This document shows positions 1-6,823 of a stretch of DNA of 64,000 nucleotides, piece after piece (the first letter of the stretch is position 1; every line of letters starts with the position of its first letter). The DNA lies in contig NZ_CP031555.1 in NCBI RefSeq assembly GCF_003403095.1, positions 1,840,001 to 1,904,000 of the forward strand. Reading direction: 5' to 3'. The stretch comes from Thalassospira indica. Lineage in GTDB: Bacteria; Pseudomonadota; Alphaproteobacteria; Rhodospirillales; Thalassospiraceae. The translations under genes and the position numbers were made by a program. Below the pieces are notes generated by a model. That model was given only the letters and a program-made list of their open reading frames with translations. It was not told the origin of the DNA and did no database searches.

Positions 1-1227
1 GTGACGGCGGATGAATTCCTTGATCCGCGGGCTAATCTGTTCACGCCAGCGACGCCCGTTAAAGACGCCGTAATGGCCGACACCCTGCTGCAGGTGATGC
101 ATGCGCATATTGTCAGGCAGATTGGTGGTCAGTTTGTGGGCCGCGCGGGTCTGTCCCATGCCGGTAATGTCATCACGTTCACCTTCAACCGTCAGAAGGG
201 CCGTTTTGGTGATGGCGGATGGATCAACCGGAACACCCTGCCAGCGCATCGTACCTTCGGGCAGGCTGTGTTCGTGGAACACGACCTTCAGCGTCTGCAG
301 ATAAAACTCGGCTGTCATATCCATGACCGCCAGATATTCCTGATAAAAATGACGCTTGGCATCGGCACTTTCGCCATCACCTTCGACAAGGTGATTGAAC
401 ATGTCGTGATGGGCGGAAACGTGACGATCCCAATTCATGCTCATGAAGCCTGCAAGCTGCATAAAGCCCGGGTAAACCCGGCGCATCACACCCGCATGCG
501 GCAGGGGCACGTGTGAAATTACATGCTGCTCAAACCAGTCAAGGGTATGTTGCTTGGCGAACTTGTTGACCTCGGTCGGGTTTTCGCGGGTATCAATCGG
601 GCCCCCCATCAGGGTCATCGATGCCGGCTGGCAGGCTTCGTTGCCTGCTGCCATCAGGGATGCTGCGGCAACCACCGGCACAGAGGGCTGACAAACGGCC
701 ATCATATGCGTGTTCGGGCCAAGCTTGCGCAAGAAGCGCATCAGATAATCGATATAGCTATCCAGATCGAAATGGCCAAGGTGGACGGGCACCAGACGGG
801 CATCAATCCAGTCGGTGATATAGACATCATGATCGGGCAGAAGTGCTTCGACCGTGCCACGCAGAAGTGTTGAAAAGTGTCCAGAAAGCGGTGCCACAAT
901 CAACAGGCGCGGGTCATCGGGCTGCGTTTTCAGATGGTCGGTTTCGCGCTTGAAATGCAACAGATTGCAAAAAGCTTCGCTGTGGACGATTTCTTCGGTG
1001 ATCGGCACGGTTTCACCGTTGATCACCGTCGTGTCCAGACCGAATTCCGGTTTGCCGTAACGATGGGTAATATGCGTGAACACGTCACACGCTGCGGCCG
1101 CTGCCCGACCCTGATGGGTATAGGACATTGGATTGGCCGGATTGCGCAGCCACTTCTTGCTGGCATCTGCGGCCATGCGAAGCGGGCTTATTGTGGCGTG
1201 CTGCAATTCATAAAGGTGATACAGCAT
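1..1227 (-). CDS. phaZ: Intracellular polyhydroxybutyrate depolymerase, 3' end outside the window
   Basis: The reverse strand is open from the ATG at 1227 to the first base, giving 409 residues with no stop, so the C-terminus lies outside the window. A GGGAGTGAG ribosome site precedes the start. The alpha/beta-hydrolase nucleophile sits in VCQPSVP at about Cys179, a cysteine instead of the usual serine as in the Ralstonia PhaZ1-type granule depolymerases. The acid is probably in GERDDITG and the catalytic histidine in GVGHYGVFNGRRW near the end. PhaZ hydrolyses stored PHB granules in the cytoplasm to hydroxybutyrate units for carbon supply. The family is close to 410 residues, so only a few residues should be missing. 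No other PHB gene is visible here. Confidence 0.9.
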   Translation of the reverse strand, partial: MLYHLYELQHATISPLRMAADASKKWLRNPANPMSYTHQGRAAAAACDVFTHITHRYGKPEFGLDTTVINGETVPITEEIVHSEAFCNLLHFKRETDHLKTQPDDPRLLIVAPLSGHFSTLLRGTVEALLPDHDVYITDWIDARLVPVHLGHFDLDSYIDYLMRFLRKLGPNTHMMAVCQPSVPVVAAASLMAAGNEACQPASMTLMGGPIDTRENPTEVNKFAKQHTLDWFEQHVISHVPLPHAGVMRRVYPGFMQLAGFMSMNWDRHVSAHHDMFNHLVEGDGESADAKRHFYQEYLAVMDMTAEFYLQTLKVVFHEHSLPEGTMRWQGVPVDPSAITKTALLTVEGERDDITGMGQTRAAHKLTTNLPDNMRMHHLQQGVGHYGVFNGRRWREQISPRIKEFIRRH

Positions 1228-1693
1228 TTATTCTCACTCCCGGGTGACCGACAAAGTTTGTGTGGTCACCGACCTGGTTTACGGCATTTCACCCTGTTTT
1301 ATCCGCGCACAGCGTACCTGCGCGCGTAATCTGGCTTTTTTCAGAGTTCCGGTCGGGACGAATAATTTCCGTTGTCCGATCTGACGCCCGTTGCTCATTA
1401 TCTGGGGATCAGCGTTCTGAAATCCAATTGTTGCTTCAAAGCCTACTTGAGTTCCGCAGACAAGCAATAGCCATAAAGTATGAGGAAATGACGAATTATC
1501 TTTTTTCAGCCTGATTCAAACGAAATTTTGCCGGTTTGTCGAGTGAAATTTTGCAATGCAGCGTAAACTGTTGCGATGCAATAAAAAGTTTTTGGCACGT
1601 AACGTTGGAGCTTGGCGGTCGATTGACGGAGAAAATGTGAGGAAGGCTCATGTTTTTTGTTGGGGTCAATCTGGTGCCGGGTACGTGCAAATC
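1228..1693. other. Intergenic stretch without a recognisable gene
   Basis: This stretch lies upstream of phaZ, so the phaZ promoter should be inside it on the minus strand. Two short open frames on the minus strand (1279-1467, 1496-1690) have no convincing ribosome site and no protein-like composition. I see no further structure. Confidence 0.4.
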
Positions 1694-1729
1694 AAAAAAA
1701 AAGCGCCGCTATTGGGGAAATAGCGGCGC
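1694..1729 (-). terminator. Rho-independent terminator (minus strand)
   Basis: Read on the minus strand, an 11-bp perfect GC-rich stem (1729-1719 with 1713-1703, five-base loop) is followed by nine T residues (1702-1694). It would end the transcript starting near 2085 that carries the small SOS-type gene, or a separate RNA from the structured region 1730-1928. Confidence 0.85.
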
Positions 1730-1928
1730 CAGTAGGCGGAGTATGCGGAAAGAATTATTGCGGTCCATGAGGCCCCATGGGGAAGACCGGGCGTAGGGAA
1801 GGTCTGACCGACAGGCGGGACAGGGTTTGGGTGCGGGGTTGCCTGCCGGTCAGACGCCCGTGATGGACAAAAGCTGGGTGGCTTATGGTCCGGGCCTCAG
1901 AAACACAAATAACGTGTGTTGGGAATTC
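1730..1928 (-). ncRNA. Candidate structured RNA or structured 3' UTR
   Basis: There is no open frame of note between the stop of the small membrane gene and the terminator. Two inverted repeats are present. The long one pairs 1802-1816 with 1841-1855, 14 bp with a single A/C mismatch and a 24-base loop that is C-rich on the minus strand. The short one is CCATG...CATGG at about 1766-1781. With the terminator hairpin this makes a compact structured RNA of about 200 bases. It could be the 3' UTR of the SOS-type mRNA, a processed small RNA, or an independent small RNA. Nothing in the sequence settles which, and no Rfam family was recognised. Confidence 0.35.
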
Positions 1929-2060
1929 CTAGACAAGACCGCGAAGGGTTTGGGCCATGCCAAGTCCGATCACAAACAGGAAAAATCCTGTGCTGCCGAC
2001 AACAGCGACTGTGCTGCAAAGCTCGTTTAAGCGGGTCGGGTTCTCGATCAGTTTCAACAT
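1929..2060 (-). CDS. Small single-span membrane protein under a LexA-type promoter
   Basis: A 43-residue frame starts at ATG 2060 with a good GAGAAGGA ribosome site and ends at 1929. The N-terminal half is polar (MLKLIENPTRLNELC). Residues about 17-36 form one hydrophobic helix (VAVVGSTGFFLFVIGLGMA), followed by a short TLRGLV tail. The promoter carries two perfect alphaproteobacterial LexA boxes, so expression is expected only after DNA damage. Known SOS-induced tiny membrane proteins include the Caulobacter division inhibitor SidA and the enterobacterial toxin TisB. No homology to either is claimed, only size, topology and regulation. The function is unknown. A division inhibitor or a membrane-depolarising peptide is inference. 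Confidence 0.7.
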   Translation of the reverse strand: MLKLIENPTRLNELCSTVAVVGSTGFFLFVIGLGMAQTLRGLV

Positions 2061-2089
2061 GGTGTGTCCTTCTCAATCTGTCTGAGGAA

Positions 2090-2133
2090 ACCATACTGTT
2101 CTGATTTTGTTCTCGCAAGAACAAAATTGGAAC
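2090..2133 (-). promoter_or_regulatory. SOS promoter with two LexA boxes
   Basis: On the minus strand TTGCGA (2118-2113) and TATGGT (2095-2090) are 17 bp apart and form a plausible sigma-70 promoter. GTTC-N7-GTTC lies at 2098-2112 on the plus strand, inside the spacer. A second copy reads on the minus strand at 2133-2119 just upstream of the -35. Both match the alphaproteobacterial LexA operator exactly. The inner half sites also form a perfect 9-bp inverted repeat (2105-2113 with 2118-2126). LexA bound here would cover the promoter of the 43-residue gene. Confidence 0.8.
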
Positions 2134-2182
2134 AAAATGCGGATACATATATTAAGTATTTGATATTAAATATAAATATTCT

Positions 2183-2220
2183 GTTCTCAAATGTTCTCAT
2201 TTTTGGGTGAGAATGAGAAC
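2183..2220. promoter_or_regulatory. Cluster of GTTCTC/GAGAAC half sites
   Basis: GTTCTC occurs at 2183-2188 and 2193-2198, six bases between the GTTC cores, one short of a LexA box. The second copy forms a 9-bp inverted repeat (2193-2201 with 2212-2220). The DNA just to the left is very AT-rich. This may be a degenerate additional LexA site or the site of another repressor. Confidence 0.35.
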
Positions 2221-2292
2221 ATTTACGTTAAAGGGTGAGACTCGGGTTTAATGAAATCCGCAGAAAACAGTGCCTTTGCGCGAGTCATGATA

Positions 2293-2314
2293 AAAAGAAC
2301 GCCGATGTTCTTTT
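2293..2314 (-). terminator. Weak terminator-like hairpin at the end of the AraC gene
   Basis: AAAAGAAC and GTTCTTTT form an 8-bp inverted repeat with a six-base spacer directly overlapping the AraC stop codon. On the minus strand it is followed by a short T-run. The stem is AT-rich, so termination may be inefficient. Confidence 0.4.
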
Positions 2315-3302
2315 ACTCGGCCGCATCAATCGTTGCTGCCGGGATGGCTGTGCGTGACGGGATGCCATCAACTTCGCTTGGAAGCGGTCGGGCGGGAACG
2401 GCACCTGCGACTGCGGCCGGTGTCGGCGGATGATCGGGGAACTGGCCATGAACGCGGATGTTCTCGCGATAGGCATTGGCCGATTTGCCGCGATATTGCC
2501 GGAAGCGACGATTGAAGTTGGACAGGTTGGGAAAGCCGTTATTTTCCGCAATCTGATAAATTGGCAGATCGGTGCGTGACAACTGAACGCACGCCCGCGA
2601 GATGCGGTATTCGTTCAAATATTCCACCACGCTGCGCCCGGTATATCGTTTGAACAGACGATAGAAGCTGCTTTCACTTACACCCGCGACATCGGCCAAA
2701 GCAGAAACGCGTAGCGGTTCAGCGTGATGGGCATGGATGAAGGCAAGGGCGCGGTCAACCCGGATCGATTCACTGTTATGACCAGCCTCGCCCCGGAAAT
2801 TGGCGGATGCCAAGGGACGGTCAATCCCGGCAAGAAGGGTTTCCAGCATCTCAATCATCAGGATGAAGCGTGCGCGTGGTTTGGCACTATCAAGCTTGGG
2901 ACAGATACTCTCTACCTTGGCAACCGCGTCTTCGGTAAAGGAAAGACCGCGGCGTGCCCGATCAAACAATTCGTGGAAGTCGGCAAATTCGACAAAGTCA
3001 TGGGTCAGGTTCTGCACCCATTCCTGAGACAGCCACATGACATAAACTTCAATCGGGCGGGACGGGTCGATACGTTTGCATTCCCATAAATGGGGCAGGT
3101 TGGGGCCGACCATGGCAAAGTCGATGCCATCGAAATCCTGACGATGATCACCAATCAGACGCGACCCTTTGGCGTTGAGCGTCAGGGTCATCTCATATTC
3201 CGGGTGCTGGTGCCAGTTACAACGGAAATCATCCCAGACATAATGGAAATAACCCCAGCTATACCCATCTGGATTGGTAATTCGTTCCTGGATGATTCGC
3301 AT
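2313..3302 (-). CDS. AraC-family transcriptional regulator of the sugar operon
   Basis: The protein has 329 residues. The first 100 or so look like an AraC-type cupin sensor (HQHPEYEM around residue 36). A two-helix-turn-helix DNA-binding domain runs from about 180 to 285, with the family signature around NNGFPNLSNFNRRFRQYRG. A Pro/Ala-rich tail of about 45 residues follows the second helix-turn-helix and is unusual for the family. The gene is divergent from the alpha-glucoside operon beginning at 3579, so it most likely senses the imported sugar and activates that operon. Direct and inverted repeats in the shared upstream region (3354-3390) fit binding sites. The effector is not visible from sequence. 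Confidence 0.85.
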   Translation of the reverse strand: MRIIQERITNPDGYSWGYFHYVWDDFRCNWHQHPEYEMTLTLNAKGSRLIGDHRQDFDGIDFAMVGPNLPHLWECKRIDPSRPIEVYVMWLSQEWVQNLTHDFVEFADFHELFDRARRGLSFTEDAVAKVESICPKLDSAKPRARFILMIEMLETLLAGIDRPLASANFRGEAGHNSESIRVDRALAFIHAHHAEPLRVSALADVAGVSESSFYRLFKRYTGRSVVEYLNEYRISRACVQLSRTDLPIYQIAENNGFPNLSNFNRRFRQYRGKSANAYRENIRVHGQFPDHPPTPAAVAGAVPARPLPSEVDGIPSRTAIPAATIDAAE

Positions 3303-3353
3303 TTTAACCCGTCAATTGTAGGACTATTGGCGTTGAATTTGCAGAATAGTATC

Positions 3354-3390
3354 ATCCTTTGAAGGATATGACACTTTGAAAAGGTCATAT
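3354..3390. promoter_or_regulatory. Repeats in the AraC/sugar operon divergent region
   Basis: CTTTGAA occurs twice in direct orientation (3357-3363 and 3374-3380). The first copy lies in a palindrome ATCCTTTGAAGGAT (3354-3367). The second lies between inverted arms ATATGAC (3366-3372) and GTCATAT (3384-3390). Tandem half sites in a divergent region suit an AraC-family dimer, although a 17-bp repeat spacing is shorter than the 21 bp of the arabinose system. Confidence 0.5.
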
Positions 3391-3578
3391 CAGGCGTATC
3401 CTTTTTCAATCGGATGGTTCCGCGCCGGGAAAGCAAAATCCGAATTGATTGTAGCCGGATAGTGCGACTGGGGTTCTGGCGCGGAACCCATCCTGCACAG
3501 AAATACGTCCAATAAGAACAAACAAGGCAGCCGCCAAAAGGCTGCATGGAAAACAAACATCAATATAGGGAGGTCTCC

Positions 3579-4853
3579 ATGACCTTGATGAAAAAGTTGC
3601 TCGCGACTGCGGGCGTCTTTGGCGCAGCCATCACCATCGCCGGGGCGGCACATGCAGCCAAAATTTCGATTTCGTGTGGCGCGGTTGGTCAGGAACTTGC
3701 GTTGTGTCAGGAAGGTGTCGATGCTTGGGCGGCCAAAACCGGTAACGAGGTTTCGGTGATTTCCACTCCGAACTCCACCACGGAACGTCTGGCCCTTTAC
3801 CAGCAAATTCTGGCCGCCGGTTCGGCCGATATCGACGTCTTTCAGATCGACGTGATCTGGCCAGGTATTCTTGGTAATCACTTCATTGATCTGAACGATC
3901 ATATGGCCGAAGAGGCCAAAGCACACTTTGAAGCCATTGTTGCCAACAACACCTTTGAAGATCGTCTGGTTGCGATGCCGTGGTACACCGATGCAGGTGT
4001 TCTTTATTACCGCAAGGATCTTCTGGAAAAGTACGGTGAGCCCGTCCCGGAAACCTGGGAACAACTGACCGCAACTGCCCAGAAAATTCAGGAAGGCGAA
4101 CGCAAGGCAGGCAATGACAAGATGTGGGGCCATGTGTTCCAGGGCCGTGCGTATGAAGGTCTGACCTGCGACGCGCTGGAATGGGTTGTTTCCTATAACG
4201 GTGGATCGGTTGTTGAGCCAAATGGTGACATTTCGATCAATAACGATGCCGCCAAGGAAGCCATCCGCACTGCTGCGGGCTGGGTTGGTACGATTTCGCC
4301 GGAAGGCGTTCTTGGTTATGCCGAAGAAGAAGCACGTGGTGTGTTCCAGTCGGGCAACTCGGTCTTCATGCGCAACTGGCCTTATGCCTGGTCGCTGGCA
4401 AACTCTGCTGACAGCCCGGTCAAGGGCAAGGTAGGCGTCGCTGCCCTGCCAAAGGGTGGTGAAGATGGCCGTTCGGCAGCAGCCCTTGGCGGTTGGCAGC
4501 TCTCAGTCTCCAAATATTCCGAAAACCCTGAACTGGCCGCAGACCTTGTGAAGTTCCTGACCTCCTATGAGGAACAGAAACGCCGTGCCATCAAGGGGTC
4601 CTATAACCCGACGATTGCCGATCTCTATCAGGACGAAGAAGTGCTTTCGGTCAACCCGTTCTTTGGCGATCTTTATGACACCTTTGTCAATGCCGCACCG
4701 CGTCCATCAACTGTGACCGGTTCAAACTATAACAAGGTTTCAAGCGAGTTCTGGCAGGCTGTTCATGGCGCCCTTTCTGGCAACCAGACTGCTGATGAGG
4801 CCCTTACCGGGCTTGAACGTAGCCTTAAACGCATCAAGCGTTCCGGTTGGTAA
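3579..4853 (+). CDS. ABC transporter sugar-binding protein (trehalose/maltose-like)
   Basis: This is a 424-residue family-1 solute-binding protein. ATG 3579 is chosen because AGGGAGGT lies just upstream and the product then begins with a clean signal peptide (MTLMKKLLATAGVFG..., cleavage after AHA). The upstream ATG at 3546 would put 11 polar residues before it. The mature start ISISCGAVGQEL and the stretch ERLALYQQILAAGSADIDV resemble rhizobial ThuE-type trehalose/maltose-binding proteins. It captures an alpha-glucoside in the periplasm for the two permeases that follow. A small hairpin lies in the leader (3527-3545). The exact sugar cannot be read from sequence, but the linked alpha-glucosidase argues for a disaccharide. 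Confidence 0.88.
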   Translation: MTLMKKLLATAGVFGAAITIAGAAHAAKISISCGAVGQELALCQEGVDAWAAKTGNEVSVISTPNSTTERLALYQQILAAGSADIDVFQIDVIWPGILGNHFIDLNDHMAEEAKAHFEAIVANNTFEDRLVAMPWYTDAGVLYYRKDLLEKYGEPVPETWEQLTATAQKIQEGERKAGNDKMWGHVFQGRAYEGLTCDALEWVVSYNGGSVVEPNGDISINNDAAKEAIRTAAGWVGTISPEGVLGYAEEEARGVFQSGNSVFMRNWPYAWSLANSADSPVKGKVGVAALPKGGEDGRSAAALGGWQLSVSKYSENPELAADLVKFLTSYEEQKRRAIKGSYNPTIADLYQDEEVLSVNPFFGDLYDTFVNAAPRPSTVTGSNYNKVSSEFWQAVHGALSGNQTADEALTGLERSLKRIKRSGW

Positions 4854-4860
4854 CGCCCAT

Positions 4861-4900
4861 CCGTCGAGCGGGGCGTCAAAACACGATGCCCCGCCGACGG
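4861..4900 (+). other. Intercistronic hairpin after the binding-protein gene
   Basis: CCGTCG-A-GCGGGGCGT pairs with ATGCCCCGC-CGACGG across an eight-base loop, a stem of about 15 bp with one bulged A and one G-T pair. There is no T-run. Such hairpins between a binding-protein gene and its permeases commonly protect the upstream mRNA from 3' exonucleases, giving more binding protein than transporter. Confidence 0.7.
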
Positions 4901-5020
4901 ACACAAGGCCGGTTTGCCGTGATGAACGCATCCGAAGTAGCGGCTGTTAATATCGCAAAACGGCAAGCCGGGTGACTGACGGGCATTGCTCCGTCTGACT
5001 TCAATATCAAGAGCAGTAAC

Positions 5021-5944
5021 ATGGCGCAGGTTTCGTCCCTGACACGTTCAAGACGGCGTTCGGCCTGGTTATTCCTGACCCCGATGCTGGTCATTCTGGC
5101 CGCAGTGGCAGGCTGGCCCTTGCTTCGAACGTTTATCTTCGGCTTTACCGATGCAAATCTGTCTGATCTTGGCAGCTACGGCTTTATCGGGTTTGAGAAT
5201 TTCTATGCCGTTTATGACGGCGAGACATTCGGGCTTTTGGCCGACCCGGAATGGTGGCAGGCGGTCTGGAACACGATTTATTTCTCGGTGATTTCGGTCT
5301 CGCTTGAGACGGTTCTGGGCATCATTGTTGCCCTTGTCCTCAATCAGGAATTTAAGGGGCGCGCGCTTGTCCGTGCTGCTGTTTTGATCCCGTGGGCAAT
5401 TCCGACGATTGTGTCAGCCAAGATGTGGAACTGGATGCTTCATGATCAGTTCGGCATCATCAATGACCTGTTCATTGCCCTTGGCTTTATCGACGCACCG
5501 ATCGCATGGACGGCCAATCCGCAAATGGCGATGGCCGCCGTCATCATGGTCGATGTCTGGAAAACGACGCCATTTATGGCGCTTTTGACACTTGCAGCCC
5601 TTCAGATGTTGCCAAGTGACTGTTACGAAGCCGCCAAGGTCGATGGCATTCACCCGGTCAAGGTGTTCTTCAAGGTGACCTTGCCGCTGATCAAGCCAGC
5701 CCTGATGGTTGCGGTTATCTTCCGTGCGCTTGATGCTCTTCGGGTGTTTGACGTGATTTACGTGCTGACGCCAAACAATCCCAACACCATGACCATGTCG
5801 GTCTATGCCCGACAGATATTGGTCGATTTTCAGGAAGTCGGATATGGCTCTGCCGCATCCACCTTGCTGTTCCTGGTAATCGCGTTTTGCATCATGGCTT
5901 ATATCATGATTGGCCGTGTGCGCCTTGATGAAGGGGGGCACTAA
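5021..5944 (+). CDS. Sugar ABC transporter permease 1
   Basis: This 307-residue inner-membrane protein is of the MalF/ThuF type. Six or so hydrophobic segments are visible, starting with WLFLTPMLVILAAVAGWPLL (residues about 12-31). The EAA loop that docks the ATPase is EAAKVDGIHPVKVFFKVTLP at about 205-224, with the conserved EAA---G spacing. It forms the heterodimeric channel with the next gene product, which starts two bases after this stop. An intercistronic hairpin separates it from the binding-protein gene. Confidence 0.9.
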   Translation: MAQVSSLTRSRRRSAWLFLTPMLVILAAVAGWPLLRTFIFGFTDANLSDLGSYGFIGFENFYAVYDGETFGLLADPEWWQAVWNTIYFSVISVSLETVLGIIVALVLNQEFKGRALVRAAVLIPWAIPTIVSAKMWNWMLHDQFGIINDLFIALGFIDAPIAWTANPQMAMAAVIMVDVWKTTPFMALLTLAALQMLPSDCYEAAKVDGIHPVKVFFKVTLPLIKPALMVAVIFRALDALRVFDVIYVLTPNNPNTMTMSVYARQILVDFQEVGYGSAASTLLFLVIAFCIMAYIMIGRVRLDEGGH

Positions 5945-5945
5945 G

Positions 5946-6785
5946 ATGGATATGACCTTTAATCACATCGTCAAAAAGGCCGGTTTCTATTTGCTGGTCG
6001 GTGTGATCGTCCTGTTTGCGGTGTTCCCGTTTTACTATGCGATCCTGACCGCGTTCGAAACCGGATCGGCCCTGTTTGAAGTCAATTATCTGCCCGAAAG
6101 CTTCAGCTTCGCGAACTATCTGTCAGTGTTCGAAGGCCAGCCGTTCGGGCGGAATATCTTCAATTCGATCTTTGTCAGCGTACTGGTGGTTGCTCTTTCC
6201 CTTCTGATGGGGGTAACCGCATCCTATGCGCTGGCGCGCGTCAAGTTCGCCGGACGTGGGTTGCTGCTGATCACCATTTTGTCGGTGTCGATGTTCCCGC
6301 AAGTGGCTGTTCTGTCGGGCATGTTTGAGCTGATCCGTGCGGTCGGACTTTATAACAGCATGTTCGGTTTGGCGATTTCATACATGATGCTGACCTTGCC
6401 ATTTACGGTCTGGATCCTGACAGCATTCATGCGCGAACTGCCCCGTGAATTGGAAGAAGCGGCTGTCATGGATGGCGCCAGCCCATGGACGGTGATCACG
6501 CGGGTGTTCCTGCCGGTTATGTGGCCGGCCATGGTAACCACCGGACTTCTGGCCTTCATCATGGCCTGGAACGAGTTCCTGTTTGCCCTGACCTTTACCC
6601 TGACCAATGAACAGCGCACCGTGCCGGTCGCCATCGCCCTGATTTCAGGTGCGAGCCAGTTTGAAATGCCTTGGGGCAATATCATGGCGGCATCGGTCAT
6701 CGTGACGGTTCCACTGATTGTTCTGGTTCTGATTTTCCAACGTCGCATCGTGTCCGGCCTGACGGCTGGTGCTGTCAAAGGTTGA
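5946..6785 (+). CDS. Sugar ABC transporter permease 2
   Basis: This 279-residue MalG/ThuG-type permease begins at ATG 5946, with the GAAGGGGGG ribosome site inside the end of the preceding gene. The EAA loop reads EEAAVMDGASPWTVITRVFLP. Membrane segments include FYLLVGVIVLFAVFPFYYAI near the N-terminus. With the first permease it forms the import channel for the alpha-glucoside delivered by the binding protein. The near-contiguous spacing implies translational coupling. Confidence 0.9.
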   Translation: MDMTFNHIVKKAGFYLLVGVIVLFAVFPFYYAILTAFETGSALFEVNYLPESFSFANYLSVFEGQPFGRNIFNSIFVSVLVVALSLLMGVTASYALARVKFAGRGLLLITILSVSMFPQVAVLSGMFELIRAVGLYNSMFGLAISYMMLTLPFTVWILTAFMRELPRELEEAAVMDGASPWTVITRVFLPVMWPAMVTTGLLAFIMAWNEFLFALTFTLTNEQRTVPVAIALISGASQFEMPWGNIMAASVIVTVPLIVLVLIFQRRIVSGLTAGAVKG

Positions 6786-6823
6786 TGCGATCTCGTCCCA
6801 AATTGACTTGAAGGTGATCAAAA

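Noticed and set aside
1..516. Plus-strand frame at the left edge
   Set aside because: The minus strand here encodes conserved PhaZ motifs, so the plus-strand frame is its shadow.
3390..4133. Minus-strand frame over the sugar-binding-protein gene
   Set aside because: It lies opposite a clear binding protein with a signal peptide, and has no ribosome site.
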